From assembly GCF_045348435.1 (NCBI RefSeq), contig NZ_CP157484.1, positions 4,526,001 through 4,590,000 on the forward strand: a stretch of 64,000 nt of DNA, in the 5' to 3' direction. Position 1 is the stretch's first letter. Each line of letters starts with the position of its first letter. The position numbers and the translations under genes are program-made. The stretch is from Alsobacter sp045348435. GTDB lineage: Bacteria > Pseudomonadota > Alphaproteobacteria > Rhizobiales > Beijerinckiaceae. Positions 1 to 8,908 of this stretch are shown here, in pieces. Under the pieces are notes generated by a model. It did no database searches, was not told the DNA's origin, and worked only from the letters and a program-made list of their open reading frames with translations.

Positions 1-598
1 CGGAGGTGTGGATGCGACCGCTGGTCTCGGTGTCGGGGACGCGCTGCACCCGGTGCACGCCGCTCTCGAATTTCAGCCGGGCGAACACGCCCTTGCCGTG
101 CACCTCGGCCACGATCTCCTTGTAGCCGCCCATCGTGCCTTCGCTCTCGGAGAGGATCTCCACCTTCCAGCGCTTCATCTCGGCGTAACGCTGGTACATC
201 CGGAAAAGGTCCCCGGCGAACAGGGCCGCCTCGTCGCCTCCCGTGCCGGCGCGCACCTCCAGGATGGCGCCGCGCTCGTCGGCCGCGTCCCGGGGCAGCA
301 GCATCAGCCGCACCTGCCGCTCCAGCGCGTCCACGCGCTCGGCGACCTCGTCGCGCTCGGACCGGGCCAGCTCGCGCATCTCCGCGTCGATCGCCGGATC
401 GGCCAGCATGGCGTCGACCCCGGCCAGCTCGGCCTGCGCCGCCTGGTAGTCGCGCAGCGCCGCGACCACGGGATCGAGCTCGGAAAGCTCCCGCGACAGG
501 GCCACATAGGTCTCCGCGTCCGGCCCGGACGACAGCCGATCGGTGATGATCGCGTGTCGCGACTGGATGGCGTCGAGCTTCTGGAGCGGCAGCGTCAT
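1..598 (-). CDS. prfA: Peptide chain release factor 1, N-terminal part (cut by window edge)
   Basis: Release factor 1 reads UAA and UAG stop codons and triggers peptide release on the ribosome. The minus-strand frame opens at an ATG at 598 with MTLPLQKLDAIQSRH and runs off the left edge. About 199 residues are visible: the N-terminal helical domain and the start of domain 2, including the family stretch EVRAGTGGDEAALFAGDLFR and, at the cut, HRVQRVPDTETSGRIHTS. The catalytic GGQ motif and the PxT codon-recognition motif would lie further left and are not seen. ptsP lies 45 bases upstream on the same strand. The RF1 rather than RF2 assignment rests on overall resemblance and on this gene order; RF2 would normally need a programmed frameshift, which is absent here. 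Confidence 0.93.
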   Translation of the reverse strand, partial: MTLPLQKLDAIQSRHAIITDRLSSGPDAETYVALSRELSELDPVVAALRDYQAAQAELAGVDAMLADPAIDAEMRELARSERDEVAERVDALERQVRLMLLPRDAADERGAILEVRAGTGGDEAALFAGDLFRMYQRYAEMKRWKVEILSESEGTMGGYKEIVAEVHGKGVFARLKFESGVHRVQRVPDTETSGRIHTS

Positions 599-643
599 GG
601 GATCTTTCGGAGGGCGAGGTGGGCGGCGGCGAAGGGACGCCGG

Positions 644-2911
644 CTACAACGCGATGTCGTGCTTCTTGGCGAAGGCGACGTAGTGGGGCCGCAGGGTGTC
701 GGCCGCGGTGCGCTCCTCCAGGAGCGAACCCAGATGGTCCGTCAGCTCCTGCAGGTTGAGCGACAGCAACATGGCCTTCACGGGGCCGATGGAGGCCGGC
801 GACATCGACAGCGACCGGTAGCCGAGCGACAGCAGCGCCATCGCCTCCAGCGGCCGGCCGCCGAGCTCGCCGCACAGCGTGACCGGAATGTCGTGCCGCG
901 CGCCGGCGTCGGCCACGCATTTCAGCGCGCGCAGGCAGGCGGGGTGAAGCGGGTCGAAGCGGTCCGCCATCTGCGGGTTCTCGCGGTCCGCCGCGAACAG
1001 GAATTGCATGAGGTCGTTCGACCCGACCGAGAGGAAGTCCGCCTCGCGCGCGATCTCGTCGATCTGGAACAGCAGCGACGGAACCTCGACCATGACGCCG
1101 AGCTTCACCTCGGACGGCAGCTGGTGCCCGTGGCGCTCCAGATGGCCGATCTCCCGCTGCACGATGGCCTTGGCGCGGACGAACTCGTCCACGGTCGCCA
1201 CCATGGGGAACATGATCTTCATCTCGCGCCCGCCGCCCGCCTTGAGCAGCGCGCGCACCTGGGCGCGCAGCAGGCCCGGCCGGTCCAGCCCGATGCGGAT
1301 GGCCCGCCATCCCAGCGCAGGGTTCTCCTCCTCCATGGCCCGCATGTAGGGCAGGACCTTGTCGCCCCCGATGTCCAGCGTGCGGAACGTGACGGTCTTG
1401 CCCGGCACCGCATCCAGCACGGCCCGGTAGAGCGCGAGCTGCTCGGCCGTCGACGGCAGCCGCTCGGCCACCATGAATTGCAGCTCGGTGCGGAACAGCC
1501 CGATGCCGTCCGCGCCCGTCTCCTCGACATGCGGCAGGTCGACGACCAGGCCGGCGTTGAGGTGCAGGCCCACGCGCACGCCGTCCCGCGTGACGGCGGG
1601 CTGGTCGCGCAGCGCCCGGTACTGCTCCTGGCGGCGGGCGCGCAGCCGCGCCTTCTCGCGGAACGCGGCCTCGACGTCGGGCTGCGGCCGCAGATGCACC
1701 TGGCCGACTCCGCCATCGACGATCAGCGCGTCGCCCGTCTCCGCCAGTCCGGCGATGTTCTCCACATTGCCGACGGCCGGGATGCCCAGCGCGCGCGCCA
1801 CGATGGCGATGTGGCTGGTGGGTCCGCCCTCCTCCAGCACGAGCCCGCGCAGGTGGCGGCGGTCATAGTCGAGCAGGGCGGCCGGCCCCATGGAGCGCGC
1901 CACCAGGATGGCGTTCTCCGGCAGGGCGGCCTGGCCGCCCACCATCTCGCGCCCGACGAGGCGGTGCAGCAGGCGGTTGGCGAGTTCGTCGAGATCGTGG
2001 AGCCGCTCGCGCAGATAGGGATCGGTCTGCCGCATCATCCGGGCGCGGTTGTCAGACTGGACCCGCTCCACGGCGGCTTCGGCCGTGAGGCCCGACGCGA
2101 CCGCCTCGCGCAGGCGCCGGATCCAGCCCTGGTCATGGGCGAACATCCGGAAGGTCTCCAGCACCTCGCGGTGCTCGCCCCCATGCGCGACGTCGCCGCG
2201 GTCGATCAGGGCGTCGATGGAGGAGCGCAGGTCGGCCACCGCCTCGTCGAGGCGGCGCACCTCGCGGCCGGGATCGTCCGCGATCAGGTTGGAGACGACG
2301 ACGCGCGGCTCGTGCAGCACCACATGGCCGAGCCCCACGCCGTCCGACAGCGGCTGGCCCGACAGGCTGAAGGGCCGCCGCAGCGCGATGTCCGCGCCGG
2401 GGCGCGCCAGCGTCTGGAACTCGGTCGAGGCGATGATCTCGGCCAGCACCATCGCGGTGGTCTGCAGCGCCTCCACCTCCTCCTCGGAGTAGAGGCGGTG
2501 CGCCCGGTTCTGCACCACCAGCACGCCCAGCGTGTTGCCGGCCCGCAGCACCGGCACGCCCAGGAAGGACTGGTAGATCTCCTCGCCCGTCTCCGGCTTG
2601 TAGGCGAAGGCCGGATGCGACTGCGCGTTGGGCAGGTTGAGGGGCTGCGCCTTCTGGGCGATCAGGCCGACCAGGCCTTCGCCGGCCGTCATGGTGGTGA
2701 GGTGTACGGCTTCGCGCTTCAGTCCCTCGGTGGCGTAGAGCTCGAGCGTGCCGTCGGCCCGCAGCACATAAAACGAGCAGACCTCCGCCACCATGTTGTT
2801 GGCGATCAGCACGACGATCTTGTCGAGACGCGCCTGCGCGCTGACGGGCTCCGCCATGACTTCGCGGAGGCGTCGCAGCAAAAGGCGCGGACCGCCGAGA
2901 GCGCCTCGCAT
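644..2911 (-). CDS. ptsP: Phosphoenolpyruvate-protein phosphotransferase PtsP (enzyme I-Ntr)
   Basis: First enzyme of the nitrogen-related phosphotransferase system; it autophosphorylates from PEP and passes phosphate to NPr and EIIA-Ntr in the cytoplasm, a regulatory rather than sugar-import route. About 755 residues: a GAF domain (roughly 20-170), the PEP-utiliser phosphohistidine domain with the active His in GGPTSHIAIVARALGIP (near residue 367), and a C-terminal TIM barrel with FRTELQFM and GSNDLMQFLFAADREN. I chose ATG 2911 because GAGG sits about 7 bases upstream; a GTG at 2923 in the same frame is the alternative. It lies between lysC and prfA, all on the minus strand. Confidence 0.93.
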   Translation of the reverse strand: MRGALGGPRLLLRRLREVMAEPVSAQARLDKIVVLIANNMVAEVCSFYVLRADGTLELYATEGLKREAVHLTTMTAGEGLVGLIAQKAQPLNLPNAQSHPAFAYKPETGEEIYQSFLGVPVLRAGNTLGVLVVQNRAHRLYSEEEVEALQTTAMVLAEIIASTEFQTLARPGADIALRRPFSLSGQPLSDGVGLGHVVLHEPRVVVSNLIADDPGREVRRLDEAVADLRSSIDALIDRGDVAHGGEHREVLETFRMFAHDQGWIRRLREAVASGLTAEAAVERVQSDNRARMMRQTDPYLRERLHDLDELANRLLHRLVGREMVGGQAALPENAILVARSMGPAALLDYDRRHLRGLVLEEGGPTSHIAIVARALGIPAVGNVENIAGLAETGDALIVDGGVGQVHLRPQPDVEAAFREKARLRARRQEQYRALRDQPAVTRDGVRVGLHLNAGLVVDLPHVEETGADGIGLFRTELQFMVAERLPSTAEQLALYRAVLDAVPGKTVTFRTLDIGGDKVLPYMRAMEEENPALGWRAIRIGLDRPGLLRAQVRALLKAGGGREMKIMFPMVATVDEFVRAKAIVQREIGHLERHGHQLPSEVKLGVMVEVPSLLFQIDEIAREADFLSVGSNDLMQFLFAADRENPQMADRFDPLHPACLRALKCVADAGARHDIPVTLCGELGGRPLEAMALLSLGYRSLSMSPASIGPVKAMLLSLNLQELTDHLGSLLEERTAADTLRPHYVAFAKKHDIAL

Positions 2912-3074
2912 CAGTATCCTCACCGTCTGGCCGTCCGCGGCGCAGCGCCTGCGCCACGAATCGGGGTCGGAACGGAACCTCCGTTCCCGAGACCATTACC
3001 CTACCATCAGGGCGTCATGCAAAGTCCACGCCGACGCCGGGCCCGCGCTTCGCCCCGGCCGCGACCTGCAGGGC

Positions 3075-4310
3075 TCAGGCCTTGTCGAGACCGTAGAGCG
3101 AATGCAGGGTCCTGACCGCGAGTTCCGTATAGGCGGCGTCGATCAGGATCGAGAACTTGATCTCCGAGGTCGTGATCGCCCGGATGTTGATGCCCTTTTC
3201 GGCCAGCGCCTTGAAGGCCTTGGCGGCGACGCCCGCGTGGCTGCGCATTCCCACGCCGATGGCCGACACCTTGACCACGTCCGTGGCGCCCTGGAGGGTC
3301 TGGTAGGCGATCTCCGACCGGCTCCTCTCCAGGATCGAGCGCGCCCGCTCGAAATCGGCGGTCGGCACCGTGAAGGTGATATCGGTGGTGGTGGTGTCGT
3401 CCGACACGACCTGGATGATCATGTCGACATTGATGTTGGCGTCGGCCAGCGGCACGAAGATCGCGGCCGCCACGCCGGGCTTGTCGGCCACGCGCCGGAG
3501 CGTGATCTGCGCCTCGTCCTTGGAGTACGCGATGCCCGTGACGATCTGCTGCTCCACGATCTCCTCCTCGTCGCAGATGAGAGTTCCCGCCTGCGGGTTG
3601 GCAGGGTCGTCGAATGACGAGCGCACGAAAGTGCGCACATTGTGAACCATGGCGAGCTCGACCGAGCGCACCTGCAGGACCTTGGCGCCCAGCGACGCCA
3701 TCTCCAGCATCTCCTCGAAGGCCACCTTGTCGAGGCGGCGCGCCTTGGAGACGATGCGCGGATCGGTCGTGTAGACGCCGTCCACGTCGGTGTAGATGTC
3801 GCAGCGGTCGGCCTTGATGCCCGCCGCCAGCGCGACGGCGCTGGTGTCGGAGCCGCCGCGGCCGAGCGTCGTGATGCGGCCGGTCTCCTCGTGCACGCCC
3901 TGGAAGCCCGACACCACCGCGACCTCGCCGCGGGCGAAGCCTTCGTCCAGGCGCGCGCCGTCGAGGCCGGTGATCCGGGCCGAGCCATGCGCGTCCGAGG
4001 TCAGGATCGGGATCTGCCAGCCCTGCCAGGAGCGGGCCTTGAGGCCCAGATTCTGCAGCGCCAGCGCCACCAGGCCGGACGTGACCTGCTCGCCGGAGGC
4101 CACCACCACGTCGTATTCGCGGGTGTCGTAGAGGCTGCTGGCGTCCTTGCACCATCCGACGAGCTCGTTGGTCTTGCCCGACATGGCCGACACCACGACG
4201 GCGACCTGATGGCCGGCGTCGACCTCGCGCTTGACGTGCTGCGCGACATTCCTGATGCGTTCGATGTTGGCGACTGACGTGCCGCCGAACTTCATGACGA
4301 GACGGGCCAT
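3075..4310 (-). CDS. lysC: Aspartate kinase LysC
   Basis: Catalyses ATP-dependent phosphorylation of aspartate, the entry step to lysine, threonine, methionine and diaminopimelate. At 411 residues it has the length of a monofunctional class. The kinase domain starts with MARLVMKFGGTSV and contains FGGTS and GRGGSDTSAVALA (aspartate/ATP site); the C-terminal third holds two ACT domains (for example VSDDTTTTDITFTV), implying feedback control by lysine and/or threonine. The ATG at 4310 is preferred over upstream in-frame codons because the family starts immediately before KFGG. The 5' flank is divergent to ubiG (start 4465), so the 154-base gap must hold both promoters. Confidence 0.95.
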   Translation of the reverse strand: MARLVMKFGGTSVANIERIRNVAQHVKREVDAGHQVAVVVSAMSGKTNELVGWCKDASSLYDTREYDVVVASGEQVTSGLVALALQNLGLKARSWQGWQIPILTSDAHGSARITGLDGARLDEGFARGEVAVVSGFQGVHEETGRITTLGRGGSDTSAVALAAGIKADRCDIYTDVDGVYTTDPRIVSKARRLDKVAFEEMLEMASLGAKVLQVRSVELAMVHNVRTFVRSSFDDPANPQAGTLICDEEEIVEQQIVTGIAYSKDEAQITLRRVADKPGVAAAIFVPLADANINVDMIIQVVSDDTTTTDITFTVPTADFERARSILERSRSEIAYQTLQGATDVVKVSAIGVGMRSHAGVAAKAFKALAEKGINIRAITTSEIKFSILIDAAYTELAVRTLHSLYGLDKA

Positions 4311-4464
4311 GCGGGTCTTCGCGTCCGGTGTCGGTGCGACAGCGGCGACGGCTTGCGCCGCGGCGACTGTCGTCGGAAAAGGGCGCACACTCATGACGGC
4401 GGCGCCTGGAGCTGTCAACGGCCCCGGACGGCCGCGGCGTGCATTGCACAGGACGGAGGACCCG

Positions 4465-5238
4465 ATGAGCGCTGGCGCCGGAACGATCGACGAAGCCGAG
4501 GTGGCCCGCTTCGAGCGCATCGCCAGGACCTGGTGGGATCCGGACGGGGCGATGAAGACGCTGCACCGGTTCAACCCGGTCCGGCTCGAATATGTCCGCG
4601 ACGCCGTCGCCCGCCATTGGGCGCGCGACGCGCAGGGCGGCCGGCCCCTGGAGGGACTCACGGTGCTCGACGTGGGCTGCGGCGGAGGCCTGCTGTGCGA
4701 GCCCCTCGCCCGCCTGGGCGCAAGCGTGACCGGGATCGACCCGGCCCCCACCAATGTCGAGGTCGCCCGGCTGCACGCCGAGAAGGTGGGGCTCGACGTG
4801 ACCTACCGGCGGGCCGCCGTGGAGGACCTCGTGGCCGAGGGCGCGCGCTTCGACGTGGTGCTCGCCATGGAGGTCGTGGAGCACGTGTCCGACGTCGGGT
4901 TCTTCGTCGAGAGCTGCTGCGCCGCCGTGAAGCCGGGCGGGCTCCTCTTCATGGCGACGCTGAACCGGACCATGAAAGCCTTCGCGCTGGCCATCGTGGG
5001 CGCGGAATACGTGCTGGGCTGGCTGCCCAAGGGCACCCACCAGTGGGAGAAGTTCGTCACCCCGGAGGAGCTCGCCGCGGCGCTGCACGGCGCGGGCTTC
5101 AAGCTGCGCGACGAGGTCGGGGTGGTCTACAACCCCCTCGGCCGGACCTGGCGCACCTCGTCCGACATGTCGGTGAACTACATGGTCTGCGCCGGCCCCA
5201 AGGCCGTCCCCGGCGCGGCGCCGGCGTCCACCCCATAG
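4465..5238 (+). CDS. ubiG: Ubiquinone biosynthesis O-methyltransferase UbiG
   Basis: SAM-dependent methyltransferase acting at both O-methylation steps of ubiquinone synthesis. 257 residues from an ATG preceded by GGACGGAGGA. The N-terminus has the UbiG hallmark RTWWDPDGAMKTLHRFNPVR, then the SAM-binding motif I LDVGCGGGLLCEPLARLG, the acidic loop GIDPA, and EVVEHV. The 3' end overlaps the 3' end of the convergent chemoreceptor gene by 61 bases. Divergent from lysC, as in many Rhizobiales. Confidence 0.95.
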   Translation: MSAGAGTIDEAEVARFERIARTWWDPDGAMKTLHRFNPVRLEYVRDAVARHWARDAQGGRPLEGLTVLDVGCGGGLLCEPLARLGASVTGIDPAPTNVEVARLHAEKVGLDVTYRRAAVEDLVAEGARFDVVLAMEVVEHVSDVGFFVESCCAAVKPGGLLFMATLNRTMKAFALAIVGAEYVLGWLPKGTHQWEKFVTPEELAAALHGAGFKLRDEVGVVYNPLGRTWRTSSDMSVNYMVCAGPKAVPGAAPASTP

Positions 5239-6998
5239 GCGGTGCGGACATTGCCCCAGTGCCGGCCCTGGACGAAGATCGGGGCCGCGACCTCGCGCAC
5301 GACGTCGCTCTGCGGATCGCCGAAATCCGACCGGTAGGAGTGGATCAGGCTGGGCCGCAGGTTGCGGGCGGCCGCCAGCCCCGGGCCGTCGGCGAGAAGG
5401 CGGCGGGCGAGCCCGCGGGCCTGCGGGGCGGAGCCCCGGGCCTCGACGCAGAATCCGTTGCGGTCCACCACGAGCGTGGCCAGAGGCCGCGGCCGCGCGG
5501 CGCAGTGCGCCTCGATGATCTCCCCGAGCGCCTCCTCGATGACGGGCAGGCACGCGATGCTGAACCGCGGCGGCTCGGCGCCCGGCACGGCCACGTAGCC
5601 GGTGTCAAACAGATCGGAGGCGGAGACCCAGCCTTCCAGGACGAGCACCTCGAAGCGCGCCGCCACCGCCCCGGCCAGCGCCGAGCTGCGCGTCAGCAGC
5701 GGAGCGTAGACCTCGTGCAGCTGCGAGAGCAGGTTGCGCAGCGCCGACCGCGACGCCTGGTCGGCCTGCAGGATGCGCAGCCCGAGGCCGTCGCGGCGCA
5801 CCGATGCGACGCGCGCCTCGAAGCGTCCCAGGGACGGAACCTCGAGCGTCACCGTGCGGCCGACATCGTCGAGCGAGGCGTCGCCCGTATGCACGAAGGC
5901 GCCCTCGAGCGAGAGGTTGCCGGTCTGCACCGCCAGCACCCGCTCGCCGACATGCAGCCGGGCGGCCATCACCACCGGCAACCGGTCGGCGACGGTCTCC
6001 TGCGTGTCGGCCTGTCGGACCAGGATGGCGGCGTTCTCGCCCAGCCGCGTGATGGTGGCGGCGGTCTTCTCGGACGCGTGGTCCGCCTCGGCGGCCAGTT
6101 GGACCGCCTCGTCGCCGAGCTCGTCGATGAGCACCGCTTCGGCGTTCACCTCCTCGGCGAACTGGGCCGCGTCGGCCGCGCTTCGGCCGATGTCGGTCGT
6201 CGTGGCGACCTGGATGGAGACGGCGTCGACCACGGTCGCGAAGGACTCGCGCAGGTCGTTGATCGCCTGGCCCAGCGTGGCCACGTCGTCGATGGAGGTC
6301 AGCGCGCTGGCCCTCACCTTGTCGATCGTGGAGGCGATCCGGGTCGTGGCCTCCTGGGTGGCGATGGACAGCGCCTTCACCTCCGACGCCACCACGGCGA
6401 AGCCGCGCCCGGCGTCGCCGGCGCGCACGGCCTCGATGGTGGCGTTGAGCGCCAGGAGATTGGTCTGGCGCGCGATGGAGGCGATCAGGTTCACCACCTG
6501 GCCGATCTCGGCGACGGAGTCGCGCAGCTGCCCGACGCCTTCGCTGGCGCGACGGGCGCGGGCCTCCGCGGCGTCGACCGTCTCGCTCGACCTGCTGATC
6601 CGGGTGCCGATCGTGTGGCTGGCCGCCGCAAGGTCGCGCAGCGCGGCCGAGATGGCGCCCGAGCTGTTGCGGGCCACCTCGGCCATGCCGGCGAAGGTCT
6701 GCGCCTTGCCGCGCAGGCGCTCGACGAGCCCGAAGGCGTCGCGCAGGCGGCGGCGCAGCTCGATATTGGCGTCTCCGACCTCGCGCACGCTGCGGAACAC
6801 GTCGGCCTGCGTCAGGCGGATGGTTTCGCTCCCGTCGCGGCCTTCGAGGAGATCCTGGATGCGGCCAACCGGCCGGCTGACGGCGTCCCCAGCGCCCTCA
6901 ACCGCAATCGCCGCCGAAGGGGCGGTGTTTTGCGACTTTCGAAATAATTTGGGAAGAACAAGCATCTGTTCGGCGGCGCCCAATCCAGCAATGGACAT
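5178..6998 (-). CDS. Soluble methyl-accepting chemotaxis protein
   Basis: A 606-residue chemoreceptor. The highly conserved hairpin tip is at about residues 178-210 (QTNLLALNATIEAVRAGDAG followed by RGFAVVASEVKAL), so it should signal through CheW/CheA. I see no transmembrane segment, which points to a cytoplasmic receptor. After the coiled coil comes a PilZ-like stretch (about 350-410: TGNLSLEGAFV ... FEARVASVRRDGLGLRI), lacking a clear RxxxR motif, and a C-terminal module with GPGLAAARNLRPSLIHSYR and APIFVQGRHWGNVRTAY, typical of alphaproteobacterial receptors with a C-terminal sensing domain. The ligand is unknown. The start is uncertain: an in-frame ATG near 6965 is also possible and no strong ribosome binding site supports either. 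Convergent 61-base overlap with ubiG. Confidence 0.88.
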   Translation of the reverse strand: MSIAGLGAAEQMLVLPKLFRKSQNTAPSAAIAVEGAGDAVSRPVGRIQDLLEGRDGSETIRLTQADVFRSVREVGDANIELRRRLRDAFGLVERLRGKAQTFAGMAEVARNSSGAISAALRDLAAASHTIGTRISRSSETVDAAEARARRASEGVGQLRDSVAEIGQVVNLIASIARQTNLLALNATIEAVRAGDAGRGFAVVASEVKALSIATQEATTRIASTIDKVRASALTSIDDVATLGQAINDLRESFATVVDAVSIQVATTTDIGRSAADAAQFAEEVNAEAVLIDELGDEAVQLAAEADHASEKTAATITRLGENAAILVRQADTQETVADRLPVVMAARLHVGERVLAVQTGNLSLEGAFVHTGDASLDDVGRTVTLEVPSLGRFEARVASVRRDGLGLRILQADQASRSALRNLLSQLHEVYAPLLTRSSALAGAVAARFEVLVLEGWVSASDLFDTGYVAVPGAEPPRFSIACLPVIEEALGEIIEAHCAARPRPLATLVVDRNGFCVEARGSAPQARGLARRLLADGPGLAAARNLRPSLIHSYRSDFGDPQSDVVREVAAPIFVQGRHWGNVRTAYGVDAGAAPGTALGPAQTM

Positions 6999-7101
6999 AT
7001 CTTGCCACTGAAAGGTTAAGCGTTATGAACGTCGATGCCCAAAAGATCAGCAATCTTTGGTAGAACTATCAAATCATAGATCAACCACGGGTTGCCAGTC
7101 G

Positions 7102-7602
7102 TCAATGGCGATCGTCCGATAACCAGGGGATCGCGACGGCGTCGATGCCCTCGTCCGCCAGAGCCTGCGCTTCCTCCGGGGTCGCTTGCCCGTAGATCGA
7201 CCGGAAGGCGCTGGCGCCCTCGTGCATGCGTCGCGCCTCCGCGGCGAAGCCGCGGCCGACGTCCTCCGACGTGGCCCTGATCTGCTCGCGCACCGCCTTC
7301 ACGAGCTCGCGGAAGGCGATGTCCCGCTCCGACAGGAGCGCCACCGGAGCGGGCGGCGCCTCGGCCGGCGGCCCGGGCGGAGCCGCGCCGGCGCCGGCCT
7401 CGCCCTCCGGCGAGTCGCGACGGACGATGTCGAGATCCGTCCGGGCCACGCGCGGCGCCATGATCTGCTTGGCCACCTTCGCGGACCCGCAGAACGGGCA
7501 CGCCACCAGCCCGCGCTCCGCCTGCTCGTCGAAGGCGGCGCTGTCCCGGAACCAGGTCTCGAAGCTGTGTCCGGCCTCGCAGGAGAGGGCGTAACGGATC
7601 AT
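7102..7602 (-). CDS. DUF1178 family protein
   Basis: 166-residue protein of unknown function. The N-terminus (MIRYALSCEAGHSFETWFRD) and the CPFCGSAKVAKQIMAPRVAR segment with its CxxC pair match the DUF1178 family, which looks like a small zinc-ribbon protein resembling regulators of the FmdB type. A Pro/Ala/Gly-rich linker (residues 62-88) precedes a helical C-terminal part. It is last in a minus-strand run comF-grxC-nitrilase-DUF1178 with gaps of 99, 36 and 40 bases, so it is probably co-transcribed with them. No role can be assigned from the sequence. Confidence 0.85.
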   Translation of the reverse strand: MIRYALSCEAGHSFETWFRDSAAFDEQAERGLVACPFCGSAKVAKQIMAPRVARTDLDIVRRDSPEGEAGAGAAPPGPPAEAPPAPVALLSERDIAFRELVKAVREQIRATSEDVGRGFAAEARRMHEGASAFRSIYGQATPEEAQALADEGIDAVAIPWLSDDRH

Positions 7603-7642
7603 CGCGTGGGGTTTTCAATCACGGGCGGACGCCTCGCCGATG

Positions 7643-8515
7643 TCAGGCGGACCTCGCGAGAGGCGCTTTCGCGACGGGGGCCTCGACATGGTCCAGGTCG
7701 AAGGTGCGGGTGTGTTGCAGGGTCGGGATGCGGCCGCGGGCGTCCGCCACAAGGGCCATGTCGATCTCCGCCATCACCACTCCCGGCTGGTCACCCGCCT
7801 CGGCGAGCACGCGGCCCCACGGGTCGACGATGATCGAGTGGCCGAAGGTCTCGCGTCCGTCCTCGTGCAGGCCGGCCTGCGCGGCGGAGATCATGAAGGA
7901 CCCGGTCTCGATCGCCCGCGCCCGGTGCAGCACCACCCAGTGGGCCTCGCCGGTCTGCCGCGTGAAGCAGGCCGGGGCGCTGAGGATCTCCGCCCCCGCC
8001 TCCGCCAGCGCCCGGTAGAGATAAGCGAACCGGACGTCGTAGCAGATGGACAGGCCGAGGCGGCCGGCCGGCAGGTCGGCCACCACCGCGCAGTCGCCGC
8101 CCGTATAGGTCCGGCTCTCGCGCCAGCTCTCGCCGTTTGGCAGGTCGACGTCGAACAGGTGGATCTTGTCGTATCGCGCCTCGATCTCGCCGTCAGGCGT
8201 GATCAGGAAGGCCCTGTTGGCGACCTTTCCGTCGTCCCGCAGAATCGCCAGCGAGCCCGCATGGATGTGGACGCGCTTCTCGCGCGCCAGCGTCCGGAAG
8301 GCCTCCAGCATGGGATCCCGGTCTTCGGGCGAGATCGCGTCGAACAGGCCGGCGCGGTCGCGGTTGACCGTGTTCGACATCTCCGGGGTCTGCACATAGG
8401 CGGCGCCCGCCGTCGCGGCCTCGCGGATCAGGCCGACCGCCTGGTCGATATTGGCCTTGGGATCACGCCCGGACCGCATCTGGGCGCAGGCGGCGACGAA
8501 GGAGGAGCGGCTCAT
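7643..8515 (-). CDS. Carbon-nitrogen hydrolase (nitrilase superfamily, Nit2/omega-amidase-like)
   Basis: 290-residue member of the nitrilase superfamily with the Glu-Lys-Cys triad visible: Glu in TPEMS (near 44), Lys in YDKIHLFDVD (near 138) and Cys in SICYDVRF (near 173). The YDKIHLFDVDLP and RFPELYR-like (here VRFAYLYRAL) segments are typical of the branch that includes omega-amidase and deaminated-glutathione amidase. The substrate is therefore likely a small omega-amide or deaminated glutathione; sequence alone does not decide. The neighbour grxC, a glutathione-dependent enzyme, is at least compatible with a glutathione-repair role. This last point is inference. Confidence 0.9.
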   Translation of the reverse strand: MSRSSFVAACAQMRSGRDPKANIDQAVGLIREAATAGAAYVQTPEMSNTVNRDRAGLFDAISPEDRDPMLEAFRTLAREKRVHIHAGSLAILRDDGKVANRAFLITPDGEIEARYDKIHLFDVDLPNGESWRESRTYTGGDCAVVADLPAGRLGLSICYDVRFAYLYRALAEAGAEILSAPACFTRQTGEAHWVVLHRARAIETGSFMISAAQAGLHEDGRETFGHSIIVDPWGRVLAEAGDQPGVVMAEIDMALVADARGRIPTLQHTRTFDLDHVEAPVAKAPLARSA

Positions 8516-8551
8516 GGTTCGTCCTGTCGGGGGCTTTGGGGTGGAGTGGCG

Positions 8552-8809
8552 TCAGGCCGCCAACAATGGATCGAGCTTGCCCGCCCGGTCCAGCGCATAA
8601 AGATCGTCGCAGCCGCCCACGTGGCGCTCGCCGATGAAGATCTGCGGCACGGTCGTCCGCCCCTGAGCGCGCGACGCCATCTCGGCTTGCCCGGCGCGAT
8701 CGGTGGTGACGTCAACCTCCTGGAACTCAACCCCCTTCCGCCGCAGGAGATCCTTGGCCGAATGGCAATAGGGGCAATAGGACTTGCTGTAGATCGTGAC
8801 GGGCGGCAT
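8552..8809 (-). CDS. grxC: Glutaredoxin 3
   Basis: 85-residue dithiol glutaredoxin that reduces protein disulfides or glutathione mixed disulfides at the expense of glutathione. The active site CPYC is at residues 12-15 (SKSYCPYCHSAKDLL); the cis-proline is in TTVPQIFI and the glutathione-contact GGCDDL follows. Length and motifs fit the GrxC class rather than monothiol Grx4. It lies between comF and the carbon-nitrogen hydrolase gene on the minus strand. Confidence 0.95.
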   Translation of the reverse strand: MPPVTIYSKSYCPYCHSAKDLLRRKGVEFQEVDVTTDRAGQAEMASRAQGRTTVPQIFIGERHVGGCDDLYALDRAGKLDPLLAA

Positions 8810-8908
8810 GGGAAGGCTCCGGCTTCTTGATCGTTCGCCCCGTCATATAGGCAAGCCGTCGCCGCCATCCAAGCGGCGGCGGAGGACGGGGGTCTGGCGT
8901 GGCGCGCG

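Noticed and set aside
8..3115. Very long plus-strand open frame over prfA and ptsP
   Set aside because: Antisense shadow in GC-rich DNA; the minus-strand proteins carry clear family motifs and the shadow reads as low-complexity Arg/His/Gln-rich sequence.
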